Shown here one piece after another: positions 42,809-52,063 of a stretch of 64,000 bases of DNA. The translations under genes were made by a program, and so were the position numbers. The number at the start of each line of letters is the position of its first letter. The first letter of the stretch is position 1. The notes beneath the pieces are model-generated. The model was not told where the DNA came from, ran no database searches, and saw nothing but the letters and a program-made list of their open reading frames with translations. This DNA comes from Streptococcus pseudopneumoniae (lineage in GTDB: Bacteria; Bacillota; Bacilli; Lactobacillales; Streptococcaceae), in NCBI RefSeq assembly GCF_001072375.1, contig NZ_JVKV01000052.1:1-64000 (forward strand), written 5' to 3'.

Positions 42809-43321
42809 ATGAAAATAGCTATCATCGGATATTCAGGATCAGGTAAATCTACTCTTGCAGAAAAACTGGCCAAGCACTACTCTATCCCAAAACTTCATAT
42901 GGATACTCTCCAATTTCAACCTGGTTGGCAAGACAGTGACCGTGACTGGATGCTTAAGGAAATGAAGGACTTTTTATCCAAAAACAAAAATTGGGTCATT
43001 GATGGCAACTACTCTTGGTGTTGCTATGAGGAAAGAATGGAGCAAGCTGACCAGATTATCTTTTTAAATTTCTCGGCTTGGACTTGTTTGCTAAGAGCCT
43101 TTAAGCGCTATTTAAAATACAGAGGCAAAGTCAGAGAAAGTATGGCAGCAGGATGCCCCGAGCAATTCAACTGGGAATTTATCCGTTGGATTCTCTGGGA
43201 TGGACGAACAAAAAATGCTAAGGATAGATACCAATACTTAAACAATACTTACCCAGAAAAGATGCGTATTCTCCATTCTCAAGCAGAGATTGATTGTTTT
43301 TTGCGATCTTTAAAAAAGTAA
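42809..43321 (+). CDS. FlaR-like P-loop kinase (topology modulation protein type)
   Basis: A 170-aa nucleoside/adenylate-kinase-like ATPase: Walker A GYSGSGKST, a lid with WDGRTKNAKDRYQYL, and the DG-N-YSWCCYEERMEQADQIIFL block common to proteins annotated DNA topology modulation protein FlaR. The exact substrate is not known; the fold suggests a small-molecule kinase. GGAGG precedes the ATG. A strong terminator follows the gene. Confidence 0.8.
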   Translation: MKIAIIGYSGSGKSTLAEKLAKHYSIPKLHMDTLQFQPGWQDSDRDWMLKEMKDFLSKNKNWVIDGNYSWCCYEERMEQADQIIFLNFSAWTCLLRAFKRYLKYRGKVRESMAAGCPEQFNWEFIRWILWDGRTKNAKDRYQYLNNTYPEKMRILHSQAEIDCFLRSLKK

Positions 43322-43372
43322 ACAATATAGTAGCATCTCATTAAAATCAGCATGTACTGATTGACTAAAAAA

Positions 43373-43406
43373 GGAAGATTTTCATCCAGAAAATCTTCCT
43401 TTTTTC
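43373..43406 (+). terminator. Terminator of the FlaR-like gene
   Basis: Perfect 11-bp stem GGAAGATTTTC/GAAAATCTTCC with 5-nt loop, then seven T. Confidence 0.85.
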
Positions 43407-43449
43407 CTTTTATTCAACAATTAAAAATAACTCGAGCAATTTATAAATC

Positions 43450-43567
43450 AACAATATAGTAGATTGAATCTAGAACAGTACACTACAACTGCTAAAAATA
43501 TTTCGAGAAATTAGTTTGACTTTTCTAATCTCTCTGTTCACATCTTATTTCAATCCACTATAATATT
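43450..43567. repeat. Small inverted-repeat (MITE-type) element
   Basis: About 118 bp whose ends read AATATAGTAGATTGAAT and, inverted, ATTATAGTGGATTGAAA. No gene inside. Streptococcal genomes carry many such short elements derived from insertion sequences. A matching single end is seen at 17312-17337. Confidence 0.55.
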
Positions 43568-43623
43568 CCCCTAGAAATGAAGAGAATCTTGTTCATAGTT
43601 TCTGAGTTCGTGATACAAAAAAA

Positions 43624-43653
43624 CTGAAAGAAGTATAGTCCTACTTCTTTCAG
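43624..43653. terminator. Bidirectional terminator
   Basis: Perfect 12-bp stem CTGAAAGAAGTA/TACTTCTTTCAG with 6-nt loop, A-rich before and T-rich after, just past the Sir2 deacylase stop. Confidence 0.85.
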
Positions 43654-43657
43654 TTTT

Positions 43658-44389
43658 TTATTGTCTCAATTTAGAAAATACTTCTCCGATCTTACCTTCG
43701 ATAACTAAATCAGCTTGGCTGTCTTGAGGAGTGCTGGACTTGTTGATAACGACAAGATTTGACCCTGAAAAATAATTGATTAGGCTAGCTGCAGGATAAA
43801 CGACTAAGGAAGTTCCTCCAATAATCAATAAATCTGCTTGCTGAATGGCTCGAGCTGCTCGACTAAATACGTCCATATCTAGTGATTCCTCATAAAGGGT
43901 TACATCAGGTTTGACCACTTTACCACAATATAAACAATGAGGAACTGGACCTTCAAGTGCCAAAAAATCATCCAAATCATAAAAGTGATGACAGCCCAAA
44001 CAGTAATTACGATCTGCACTACCATGCAGTTTCAAAACTTTCTGAGACCCCGCCATTTCATGCAAGCTATCGATATTTTGCGTCACAATCGCCTTTAATT
44101 TGCCTGTTTTTTCCAACGATGCTAGATAATCATGTGCTAAATTCGGCTTGGCATCTGGATAGACCAGATACTTTTTGTAGAAATCAAAAAAATCCTCTGG
44201 ATAGCGCTCAAACATAGTGCGTGAAACCAGTTGCTCGGCAGTAAAATGGCGACCTAGTTTCAGACTATAGATACCATCTGAACTACGAAAATCTGGAATA
44301 TTAGACTCTGTAGAAACCCCTGCACCACCGAAAAAGATAATTCTCTGACTTTGGTCAATAATACCTTGTAGTTGTTCAATTTTATCCAT
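43658..44389 (-). CDS. NAD-dependent protein deacylase (Sir2 family)
   Basis: A 243-aa classical sirtuin that removes acyl groups from lysine using NAD. Motifs: GGAGVSTESNIPDFRS, TQNIDSLHE, LHGSADRNYC with the catalytic His, zinc cysteines C-L-G-C and C-L-Y-C, and GTSLVVYPA. It is a housekeeping-type protein, unrelated in role to the SIR2 defence gene at 19323. Transcribed alone with a strong terminator. The symbol cobB would be a general name. Confidence 0.93.
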   Translation of the reverse strand: MDKIEQLQGIIDQSQRIIFFGGAGVSTESNIPDFRSSDGIYSLKLGRHFTAEQLVSRTMFERYPEDFFDFYKKYLVYPDAKPNLAHDYLASLEKTGKLKAIVTQNIDSLHEMAGSQKVLKLHGSADRNYCLGCHHFYDLDDFLALEGPVPHCLYCGKVVKPDVTLYEESLDMDVFSRAARAIQQADLLIIGGTSLVVYPAASLINYFSGSNLVVINKSSTPQDSQADLVIEGKIGEVFSKLRQ

Positions 44390-44611
44390 TTTGTACTCCT
44401 AGGAATTTTCAAGTTAAAAAGTTGAAAGCCTTGACTGCTTGACAACTTGGCTTCCAACTTCATTTGATTATGATTTAGATATTAAACTGACTAGTCTCGG
44501 TCCTTTGACACAATTAGGCTTCCTTAAATTTCCTTATTCTTACCTATTTCAGGATTGATTCATTGTTGGTGGTTATCATTTTGAGAACAAGAGAAATCAC
44601 ATGAATGGAAT

Positions 44612-45328
44612 CTACCTATAGTCAGCAATCAATGTTTCCAAACCAACCTTCATCATATCAGTGAAGGTGTTTTGGCGTTCTTCAGCTGTAGTGTCTTCTT
44701 CTGGGTTAACCAAGCTGTCAGAAATCGTCATAATAGCTAAAGCATCGACATGGTGTTGGGCAGCAAGATAGTAAAGAGCCGCCGCTTCCATTTCGACAGC
44801 TTTCACACCCCATTTACCAAGCTCGATGTTCTTATCACCATAATTAGAATAGAAAACGTCTGATGACAAGACATTTCCGACGTGAGTAGTCATACCGAGG
44901 TCTTTGGCAATATGGTAGGCTTTATCTAGCAAATCAAAGCTAGCAATTTGAGGAAAATCGTATTGAGGCCAGTCGTTGCGGATGATATTTGAATTGGTAG
45001 CAGCTGCTTGTGCCAAGACCAACTCACGAACGTGAACATCCTCATTCAAAGAACCGGCTGTACCGACACGAATCAATTTTTTCACACCGTAATCGACAAT
45101 CAACTCGCGCGCATAAATAGAGATGGATGGCATACCCATCCCTGTTCCCATAACAGATACACGGTGACCTTTGTAAGTGCCTGTGTAACCAAACATGTTA
45201 CGCACTTCGTTGAAGCAAACAGCATCTTCAAGGAAATTCTCAGCGATAAATTTCGCACGAAGAGGATCTCCAGGAAGAAGAATTTTATCAGCAATTTCAC
45301 CTTGCTTAGCAGCAATATGGATAGACAT
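44612..45328 (-). CDS. deoD: Purine-nucleoside phosphorylase, DeoD type
   Basis: A 238-aa hexameric-type phosphorylase (family 1): [36 protein letters not shown] and the VEMEAAALY purine/ribose site, with the catalytic SDSLVNPEE. It cleaves adenosine, inosine and guanosine. No ribosome site lies before the ATG. The upstream 350 nt are a highly structured intercistronic region (45373-45660), so translation may rely on RNA folding or coupling. Last gene of the rpiA-deoB-punA operon. Confidence 0.95.
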   Translation of the reverse strand: MSIHIAAKQGEIADKILLPGDPLRAKFIAENFLEDAVCFNEVRNMFGYTGTYKGHRVSVMGTGMGMPSISIYARELIVDYGVKKLIRVGTAGSLNEDVHVRELVLAQAAATNSNIIRNDWPQYDFPQIASFDLLDKAYHIAKDLGMTTHVGNVLSSDVFYSNYGDKNIELGKWGVKAVEMEAAALYYLAAQHHVDALAIMTISDSLVNPEEDTTAEERQNTFTDMMKVGLETLIADYR

Positions 45329-45419
45329 AATTTATGATACAAAGAGCAACCAGAAAACGACTGAAAATTAGGAATCTGACGAGAAAACCTGATTTCTCAG
45401 TCAGATTATCTATTTTCCG

Positions 45420-45452
45420 AGCTTTCCGCTCGTGTTCAAATCTGAACACATG
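45420..45452 (+). repeat. 33-nt direct repeat, copy 1, with inner dyad
   Basis: AGCTTTCCGCTCGTGTTC, then a 6-nt loop and GAACACATG. It matches 45628-45660 at 31 of 33 positions; the two changes lie in the loop, and the GTGTTC/GAACAC arms are unchanged. Confidence 0.75.
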
Positions 45453-45627
45453 CTCATCCTTTCTTTTTTATTAATAGGACAGGCGACAGAGAACAAAGTA
45501 AAAATAGAAAACTGACGACGCATCGCAGATGCTAGAAACTTTATCTTTTTTACACAGTTCTCCGACCGTATTTAGTTTAGCAAATACGGTTAACCCATCC
45601 TTTCTGTGTGTATTCTTTGTTTAAAAA

Positions 45628-45660
45628 AGCTTTCCGCTCGTGTTCAAATTAGAACACATG
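45628..45660 (+). repeat. 33-nt direct repeat, copy 2, with inner dyad
   Basis: Same orientation as 45420-45452, 208 bp away. The stem is conserved and the loop altered, as expected of a binding site or RNA hairpin under selection. Confidence 0.75.
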
Positions 45661-45679
45661 TTTTAGCTTTCCATTTTGT

Positions 45680-46390
45680 TTAGTTTGTTAATGAATCCAA
45701 AAATGCGTAAAGCTTTGCATTCATTTCTTGATAATCATATGCGCGAATGGTCTCAGGATTTTGAACATAGGTCAATTTTTTGCTTTGTTCTTCCAAAACT
45801 TCTTCACCATCCGCAGCAATCAGAAGGTCAACCGCTTCTGAATCAAATTCCAAATGAGCTTGGAAGGCATAGTGTTTAGGACTAAAGCGAATAATCTGAC
45901 GTGGACAACCTTGACTGGTCGCAAGGACGACAGCATCCTCCGTCAATCCCGGCATATCACCGTGCCAGTGGCCTGAATCAAAGTTTGCACCAAATAAGCT
46001 GGTATGCGGATCTGCTAGGCCTTCAGGCGTCAAGGTCACAGGATACACCCCAATCTCACGCTCTGGACTATGCTCATACTCCGCCCCATAAGCAACTGAC
46101 ATGAGCTGCGCACCCAGACAGACACCAACGATGTAGCAATCCGCCTTCATAGCTTTTTGAATTAGTTCAATCTCAGCTTGTGGATCATAGTAAGGGAAGG
46201 TTGCGCGATCCTCATCTGGTGATTGTGGTCCTCCCATGACAATCAAAAAATCGATCTCATCCACTGTCTCAGGTAGAGCTTCTCGCTCGTAGACCTTTGT
46301 CATTTTCACCTGATGACTACGCTCCTGCGCCCACTTTAGATAAGCACCAGGTACTTCAAAAGTTTCGTGCAAGACAAAATGCACTCTCAT
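45680..46390 (-). CDS. Type 1 glutamine amidotransferase
   Basis: A 236-aa class I GATase-like protein: oxyanion/nucleophile elbow VGVCLGAQLM (catalytic Cys near residue 90), VMGGPQSPDEDR upstream, and the His-x-Glu partner in AFQAHLEFDSEAV. Stand-alone members often transfer ammonia to unknown acceptors or are annotated as GMP-synthase-like. The start overlaps the ClC stop by 4 nt. It is embedded in the nucleoside salvage operon. Confidence 0.88.
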   Translation of the reverse strand: MRVHFVLHETFEVPGAYLKWAQERSHQVKMTKVYEREALPETVDEIDFLIVMGGPQSPDEDRATFPYYDPQAEIELIQKAMKADCYIVGVCLGAQLMSVAYGAEYEHSPEREIGVYPVTLTPEGLADPHTSLFGANFDSGHWHGDMPGLTEDAVVLATSQGCPRQIIRFSPKHYAFQAHLEFDSEAVDLLIAADGEEVLEEQSKKLTYVQNPETIRAYDYQEMNAKLYAFLDSLTN

Positions 46391-47622
46391 CGTTTATTCT
46401 CCCATCTATTTTGAATCACATAAGACACACCAGCAGCTAGTGCCAGTGGTAGAATCAAAGTCCAGCTCTGTCCTGTAAAACCAAGACTTAGGGCAATGGC
46501 AGTCAAGGGAGCTTGTAAGGTCGGCCCTAAAAAGACCGTCGCTCCAAGTAGCATTCCTAGAGCTGGATCTAGATGAATACCAACTGCCTCAAAGATCAAA
46601 GTCACTAGATAGCCTGCTCCAATTCCTAAAGTAAATGACGGTGTCAGAGTTCCCCCGTAGGTACCATTTCGTAAAAGGAGATAAACCAGAAGCTCCTTCA
46701 CTACGAGAGTCAATGGAAGATAGGGAATCGGCTGACTAGACAACAAGGCTTGGGCTAATACCTGGCCATTTCCCATAAAGATAGGGAAAAAGACTGCAAG
46801 GCTCGCTAGCACTAGAAAAGCTAGAGGAAGAGCCCAAAGAATCGTCTCGTTCTTGCGACGTTTGCGACTAGCCCGACTGGCTAGAAAACGAAAGGCAAGT
46901 GCCAACGGAGTAACTAATAGAGCTACTATGACAGCCTGGAAGAAACTACTCGCTGACCAATGAACCAGTGACATGTGATAAATAGCACCATGGCCAACAA
47001 TAGGCTGGGATACCCAGGCCGCTAGATAAGTACTGGACAAGACCAGTACAAAATTTTTCCAGCGATAAGATACCCCCAAGGTCTCAAAGACAAACAAGCT
47101 ACTGGCAAAAGGAACCTGATAAACCGCAGCTAAGCCGGCTCCTGCTCCACAGGCAATCAAAACTCTTCGCTCTTTAATAGTCAAAGACAAGACTTTGCCC
47201 AATCGTCCAGCTATAAGAGCACCAAGCTCGCGTGGAGCTGCTTCTTTTCCGACCGAAGCGCCGGCTCCGACAATCGCAACCTGCATACTTGCATGAAGGA
47301 TATGGGCTAGGAGCGCTGGTTCTTTATCTCCAACCAGGTCAATTTGACTTCGAATGGAAAGGATTTTATAACGCCGTTGTAGGACATACCAGAACCCTGC
47401 TGCCAAAATCCCTGTCACAGATAGAACGAGAAATCTACGGAGTCCTCCAGCTTGTTTGAATTGCTGGAGCAAATCTGATCCATCTTGACCAAAGGCAAGC
47501 CATTGCACACCTTCTAGTAAATAGTGACAAGCAATTCCAACTAGACCTGTTCCTATTCCCAAAGTTATAGTCGCTAACAGCAGGCGCCATCCGTAGGGTA
47601 GGCTTTGGAGTCGTGCTCTCAT
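46387..47622 (-). CDS. ClC-family chloride channel/antiporter
   Basis: A 411-aa membrane protein with ten or more helices. The ion-path motifs are seen as GAGASVGKEAAPRELGAL (GKEGP-type with Ala replacing Gly-Pro spacing), GAGAGLAAVYQVPFASSLFVFE and GTYGGTLTPSFTLGIGAGY. Family members conduct Cl-, F- or exchange Cl-/H+. No CBS domains. The ATG at 47622 lies four bases after the punA stop and lacks a ribosome site, so it is probably translationally coupled. Confidence 0.88.
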   Translation of the reverse strand: MRARLQSLPYGWRLLLATITLGIGTGLVGIACHYLLEGVQWLAFGQDGSDLLQQFKQAGGLRRFLVLSVTGILAAGFWYVLQRRYKILSIRSQIDLVGDKEPALLAHILHASMQVAIVGAGASVGKEAAPRELGALIAGRLGKVLSLTIKERRVLIACGAGAGLAAVYQVPFASSLFVFETLGVSYRWKNFVLVLSSTYLAAWVSQPIVGHGAIYHMSLVHWSASSFFQAVIVALLVTPLALAFRFLASRASRKRRKNETILWALPLAFLVLASLAVFFPIFMGNGQVLAQALLSSQPIPYLPLTLVVKELLVYLLLRNGTYGGTLTPSFTLGIGAGYLVTLIFEAVGIHLDPALGMLLGATVFLGPTLQAPLTAIALSLGFTGQSWTLILPLALAAGVSYVIQNRWENKR

Positions 47623-47626
47623 AGTC

Positions 47627-48436
47627 TTACAATTCAGCAAGAATCGCTTTCAGCAAGCCTTTGAAGTCGCCTTTGACGCGTTCTGTCACTTCCACTACTT
47701 CTTCGTGGTTGAGCTCTTCTTGGAAACCAGCAGCATGGTTAGTGATACATGAAATACCGAGAACTTTCAAGCCTGAGTGGGCTGCCACAATAACTTCAGG
47801 AACAGTGGACATACCAACTGCATCTGCTCCCAATGTCTTATAGGCACGAATCTCTGCAGGTGTTTCATATGTCGGACCAGTAACACCGATATAGATACCT
47901 TCATCAAGCTTGATACCGAGTTTTTTAGCCACTTCATGGGCAGTAGCACGGTATTCTGGTGTGTAAGCCTTAGACATATCTGGGAAGCGAGGACCAAACT
48001 CATCCAAGTTTTCACCGATTAGAGGATTTTGGCCTGTCATATTGATGTGGTCCGTGATAGCCATCAAAGTACCAGGACCAAAGCCAATACCACCAGCAGC
48101 GTTGGTTACAATTACACCTTCACAGCCCAAAACTTTCATAACACGAACTGGGAAAGTCACAACTTCAAGAGGATTTCCTTCGTAGAAGTGGAAACGACCT
48201 TGAAGGGCCAAGACTTTACGTCCTGCAAGCTCACCGTAAACTAATTTTCCAGCGTGTCCAACAACAGTAGAACGTCCCCAGTTTGGAATTTCAGCGTAGT
48301 CTACAACAACTGGATTGTCGATTTCTTCAGCAAGTTCACCGAGTCCTGATCCAAGGATTAGACCAAACTCTGGCGCTTCTACTCCCTTGCTTCTCAAAAA
48401 AGCAGCTGTTTCATTTATTTTATCTAAAAATGTCAT
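47627..48436 (-). CDS. punA: Purine-nucleoside phosphorylase, inosine/guanosine type
   Basis: A 269-aa trimeric-type phosphorylase (family 2): FGLILGSGLGELAEEI, VVGHAGKLVYGE, LQGRFHFYEGN (phosphate and sugar site), VTNAAGGIG and GVTGPTYETPAEIRAYKTLGADAVGMSTVPEV. Acts on inosine and guanosine and complements DeoD. It shares one base with the stop of the upstream DUF1697 gene (TAATG). Confidence 0.95.
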   Translation of the reverse strand: MTFLDKINETAAFLRSKGVEAPEFGLILGSGLGELAEEIDNPVVVDYAEIPNWGRSTVVGHAGKLVYGELAGRKVLALQGRFHFYEGNPLEVVTFPVRVMKVLGCEGVIVTNAAGGIGFGPGTLMAITDHINMTGQNPLIGENLDEFGPRFPDMSKAYTPEYRATAHEVAKKLGIKLDEGIYIGVTGPTYETPAEIRAYKTLGADAVGMSTVPEVIVAAHSGLKVLGISCITNHAAGFQEELNHEEVVEVTERVKGDFKGLLKAILAEL

Positions 48437-48993
48437 TAGGTATCTCCTTCTTTATGTTTTAAAAATTGACCGATTTTGTCAAAGGTTTTTGCATTGCGAA
48501 TCGTAATTTGGCGATAGAAAGGCATCTTTAGCAAGTGCTTATGATAAGCTGTTTTAGAGTAGCTAGCTTCTGACAATTTACCCCAGAAGATCCCTAATTT
48601 CCCAAAATGAAGCACTTCATCGACCAGTTCCAAACTATTCACTTTCTCGATGACTTGATCCACATCCAAGTCCTCAGTGTAGAAGAGGATGTCCTTTCTT
48701 GCTAGGTCTTGTGACCACCAGTTTGGTAGATGACTACATTCCTCTTCGTAGTCTTCTTGACTTAACAAGGAAAAATATCGGATAAATGGATAATGTTCTT
48801 TAAAGAAACCCTGTAGACTCTCAACCAACTGAGTTCTAGGCATGCTAGTATCAAAGAAAATATTCCCACTATTGATGTAGGTTTCAACATTTTCTAATCC
48901 CAACCCTGTCAATTCTTGACGAAGCTGGGCCATGACCACCTTATTCTTTCCACCGACATTGATACCTCTAACCAGTAATGCAAAGCGATTCAT
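48436..48993 (-). CDS. DUF1697 protein
   Basis: A 185-aa DUF1697 protein: it begins MNRFALLVRGINVGGKNKVVMAQLRQELTGLGLENVETYINSGNIFF, the family hallmark. Cytoplasmic, no known function. It lies between deoB (1-bp gap) and punA in the salvage operon, as in pneumococcus. Confidence 0.88.
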   Translation of the reverse strand: MNRFALLVRGINVGGKNKVVMAQLRQELTGLGLENVETYINSGNIFFDTSMPRTQLVESLQGFFKEHYPFIRYFSLLSQEDYEEECSHLPNWWSQDLARKDILFYTEDLDVDQVIEKVNSLELVDEVLHFGKLGIFWGKLSEASYSKTAYHKHLLKMPFYRQITIRNAKTFDKIGQFLKHKEGDT

Positions 48994-48994
48994 C

Positions 48995-50206
48995 TTAAAC
49001 CAATTTATCTAAGAAGCTTTCACCGATCATAGCCTTATCTACGCCAAAGTTATCAGCGATTGTTGCCGAAATATCTGCAAAATGTCCGATTGGTAAGTGT
49101 CCATTTCCTTTTAGTGATGGGCTGTAGACCAAAAGTGGAATGTATTCACGAGTATGGTCTGTACCTGCATAAGTAGGATCATTACCATGGTCTGCAGTAA
49201 TCATGAGTAGATCATCTTCTCTCATAGCAGCGATAAGCTCTGGCAAACGTTCATCAAACTCATGCAAGCAATCACGGTAACCATGCGGATCACGGCGGTG
49301 ACCGTAAAGTGCATCAAAGTCGACCAAGTTAGTGAATGAGAATCCTTTTTCAAACTCAGCAAGTCCCATAGTCTTCAATAGTGTATCAATTCCATGGCTA
49401 TTTGACTTGTTGTGTCCCATGTCATGATTGATTCCTGCACCGTTAAAGATATCGTTAATCTTACCAACCGCATATGTGTCGATACCTGCTTCATTCAATT
49501 TGTCCAAAACAGTTGGTGCAAATGGTGATACGGCCAAGTCACGACGGTTTGCAGTACGTGTGAAGTTTCCAGGCTCCCCAACATAAGGACGAGCAATAAT
49601 ACGTCCGAGAAGAGCTGGACGCTCTAAAGTAATAGAGCGAGCGTATTCACAGATACGGTAAAGTTCATCCAAAGGAATGATATCTTCATGAGCTGCGATT
49701 TGAAGAACTGGGTCAGCTGATGTATAGATAATCAACTCGCCAGTTTCCATTTGGCGTGGTCCAAAGTCATCGATTACAGCAGTTCCTGAGTATGGTTTGT
49801 TGGCTTCACGAATAACCTTACGTCCTGAAAATTCTTCGATTTTAGTAAGAATTTCTTCTGGGAATCCATTCCAGAAAGTATCGAAAGGTTCAGTGATATT
49901 AAGCCCCATGATTTCCCAGTGACCTGTCATAGTGTCTTTCCCTAGTGACACTTCCTCAAGTTTAGTGTAGTAACCGCTAGGATTTTCTTCTGCGGGAACG
50001 GTTTTAAGGGCTGTCTCACGTTCAATGTTCCCAAGACCAATCTTAGCCATATTCGGTACATTCAAACCAACTGATTTAGAGATGTGTCCTAATGTATCAG
50101 ATGCTCCATCCGGAACCCCTGCATTGACGAAGTTATTAGCATCTGGTGCTGCACCGATTCCTACAGAATCAAGTACCACCAAGTGAATACGTTTAAATTT
50201 TGACAT
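48995..50206 (-). CDS. deoB: Phosphopentomutase
   Basis: A 403-aa manganese enzyme of the alkaline-phosphatase superfamily that interconverts (deoxy)ribose-1- and -5-phosphate. Metal and active-site blocks: [23 protein letters not shown] with the phosphorylated Thr, [34 protein letters not shown]. It connects PunA/DeoD/Pdp products to RpiA (upstream, 12-bp gap) and DeoC. Confidence 0.95.
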   Translation of the reverse strand: MSKFKRIHLVVLDSVGIGAAPDANNFVNAGVPDGASDTLGHISKSVGLNVPNMAKIGLGNIERETALKTVPAEENPSGYYTKLEEVSLGKDTMTGHWEIMGLNITEPFDTFWNGFPEEILTKIEEFSGRKVIREANKPYSGTAVIDDFGPRQMETGELIIYTSADPVLQIAAHEDIIPLDELYRICEYARSITLERPALLGRIIARPYVGEPGNFTRTANRRDLAVSPFAPTVLDKLNEAGIDTYAVGKINDIFNGAGINHDMGHNKSNSHGIDTLLKTMGLAEFEKGFSFTNLVDFDALYGHRRDPHGYRDCLHEFDERLPELIAAMREDDLLMITADHGNDPTYAGTDHTREYIPLLVYSPSLKGNGHLPIGHFADISATIADNFGVDKAMIGESFLDKLV

Positions 50207-50218
50207 CGTTTGCCTCCT

Positions 50219-50902
50219 TTATTTCCCTTTTGTTGAAGTTAAAACCTGAACGCCAGCTTGCCCTGCTACAATCACTTTATCAACCATTTGATTAAATAAA
50301 CCGTGCTCAACAATACCGACCTGAAGATCCAGTTGATGACCAAAAGCAATCGGATCTTCAATAACACCTAAATCAAGATCAATGATGAAATTTTTCATAT
50401 CCGTCACAAAGCGTTGGCCATCTTTTTCACGAAAACTTGGCTTATAACCAGCTTTTTCAAAACGACGGAAAACCTGTTCTGCTCCGTATTGGACAACTTC
50501 GACAGGTAGTTTGAAAGCGCCCAGTTTTTCAACCATTTTGCTCTCATCTACCACCCAGATATACTGTTTGGTTGGTGTCGCAACTACTTTTTCCATTAGA
50601 AGCGCACCACCACCTCCTTTGATACCATTAAACTGTCGATCTACCTCATCAGCTCCATCAACAGTCACATCAACCTCATCCACCTCGTCAATCGACTTAA
50701 GTGGGATATTCAATCCTTGTGCCTGTTTTGTCGTTACACTCGAGGTCGTTACGGCTGTAATTTGAAGTCCTTCTTCTTTAATTCTACGTCCGATCTCCTC
50801 TACGAAATAATAGGCAGTCGAGCCTGTTCCAAGTCCTACAACCATTCCGTCGGTTACGAACTCAGCAGCCTTGATGCCTGCTATTTTTTTCAGATTTTCC
50901 AC
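50219..50902 (-). CDS. rpiA: Ribose-5-phosphate isomerase A
   Basis: A 227-aa Rpi[20 protein letters not shown] (phosphate loop), [22 protein letters not shown] and [12 protein letters not shown], including catalytic Asp and Glu. Interconverts ribose-5-phosphate and ribulose-5-phosphate. Starts at GTG 50902 behind GGAGG. It leads the operon rpiA-deoB-DUF1697-punA-ClC-GATase-deoD. Confidence 0.95.
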   Translation of the reverse strand: MENLKKIAGIKAAEFVTDGMVVGLGTGSTAYYFVEEIGRRIKEEGLQITAVTTSSVTTKQAQGLNIPLKSIDEVDEVDVTVDGADEVDRQFNGIKGGGGALLMEKVVATPTKQYIWVVDESKMVEKLGAFKLPVEVVQYGAEQVFRRFEKAGYKPSFREKDGQRFVTDMKNFIIDLDLGVIEDPIAFGHQLDLQVGIVEHGLFNQMVDKVIVAGQAGVQVLTSTKGK

Positions 50903-50972
50903 TTAAACACCTCCAAACAAAAAGCTACTTTTATTATAACATGAATACGCTTCAAATTCATCCTTGCAATAG

Positions 50973-51000
50973 AAAAACCCGAACATTTTATTTCGGGTTT
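50973..51000 (-). terminator. Terminator of the U32-family gene
   Basis: Stem AAACCCGAA/TTCGGGTTT with an 8-nt loop and a U-rich end on the minus strand. Confidence 0.8.
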
Positions 51001-51007
51001 CTGATTC

Positions 51008-51937
51008 TTATTTAACCATGTCAGGATCGTAGTCATAAAATCCTGTGTCAAGGAAACGATTTTTTGGATGGAGTTTACGGACTTGCTCATCCAACAAGAA
51101 GGCTTGGTCATGCGTAAAGCTTCCCTCTTGAATCAAGCTACGGGCTTGGATGAAGAGTTTTGCAATCTCAACAAAATCTTGCCCTGGAGTATAAAGTCCC
51201 TCTAGTTTCCAATGAGTGAAACCATACTCTACCAACTCTGGCAATTTGGTCATCAAATCAAGGTCGTTGTTGGCAAAAATGTGAGTTCCATGATTATCTT
51301 CAAAAATAGAGTAATGGCTATCTGGATCACTAGGCTCTGCTAAGAAGAGGTCGCGTTGACGTGTTTTTTCATCATCAATCTGAGTAAAATTATAGTAATT
51401 CTGCAAGAGTGGACGCTTAGAGTGGTGGATAACGCTTGCTCCATAAACCAAAATTTCAGCAGGAATTTCCAAAATTTCAGGCATTTTAAAGAGCTCTGCA
51501 GATGGAATTTCACGGGCTAAAACTGCCTCAGAAGCGCCAGCCTTTTGCCCCCAGAAATTGATCTGACGGCTGCTTGTTACCATGGTTGAGGCATCATAGA
51601 TGGTTTTAAAAGAATAACCATCGCGATTGACAACATAAAAGACACCCGCATCCCCAACTGTAATGTAGTCTGTTTTAATTTCTTCCAAGAAATCAAGGAA
51701 GGGCTTGATACGATCCATCATATCCTGATGCATAAGAGCATTGACCGCTACGATCAATTCCTTACCTGCATCATGAACCAGACCAGCGATGGTTCTCAGT
51801 TCATCATAAGAAAAAGTCTTTGGTAGGCGAAGCCCAAAATCTTTCTCACCAACATAGATGCGGTCAACTCCCGCCTCTAGTAATTCTTTTACTTGTTCAA
51901 TGCTTTCAGCAGTTGCTGTAATAATAATCTTTTCCAT
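51008..51937 (-). CDS. Peptidase U32 family protein
   Basis: A 309-aa TIM-barrel-like protein of the U32 family (MEKIIITATAESIEQVKELLEAGVDRIYVGEKDFGLRLPKTF, EILVYGASVIHHSKRPLLQNYY). The family includes collagenase-like and tRNA/ubiquinone hydroxylation proteins. Here the cysteine-rich C-terminal half found in RlhA/TrhP is absent, so it is a short type whose role is unclear. Monocistronic, with a terminator after it. Confidence 0.85.
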   Translation of the reverse strand: MEKIIITATAESIEQVKELLEAGVDRIYVGEKDFGLRLPKTFSYDELRTIAGLVHDAGKELIVAVNALMHQDMMDRIKPFLDFLEEIKTDYITVGDAGVFYVVNRDGYSFKTIYDASTMVTSSRQINFWGQKAGASEAVLAREIPSAELFKMPEILEIPAEILVYGASVIHHSKRPLLQNYYNFTQIDDEKTRQRDLFLAEPSDPDSHYSIFEDNHGTHIFANNDLDLMTKLPELVEYGFTHWKLEGLYTPGQDFVEIAKLFIQARSLIQEGSFTHDQAFLLDEQVRKLHPKNRFLDTGFYDYDPDMVK

Positions 51938-52018
51938 AAGAAAAATTATACCACATTTCTGAAAAATCAGCTATGGGCAATCTATTTTTTAAGAAAAGTT
52001 ATACTCTTCACTTTTAGA

Positions 52019-52056
52019 AAAAGAAAAGTGAACCACCTTTACTAGAGTTCACTTTA
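52019..52056 (-). terminator. Terminator of the ABC exporter pair
   Basis: Stem AAAGTGAAC/GTTCACTTT (52026-52034 with 52048-52056) followed by TTCTTTTTC on the minus strand. Confidence 0.75.
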
Positions 52057-52063
52057 TATTCTT

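Larger units (their letters stand above)
45373..45660 (-). promoter_or_regulatory. Structured intercistronic leader before deoD
   Basis: Four hairpins in a row on the minus strand: a repeat hairpin GTGTTC/GAACAC at 45628-45660, ACCGTATTT/AAATACGGT at 45565-45590, a second repeat hairpin at 45420-45452, and AATCTGAC…GTCAGATT with one bulge at 45373-45407. No open frame. It could be an attenuator, a processing region or a protein-binding leader that sets deoD expression. Confidence 0.55.

Noticed and set aside
43658-44389. Second SIR2 defence gene
   Set aside because: It has the zinc cysteines and motifs of a housekeeping deacylase and stands alone in conserved chromosome.
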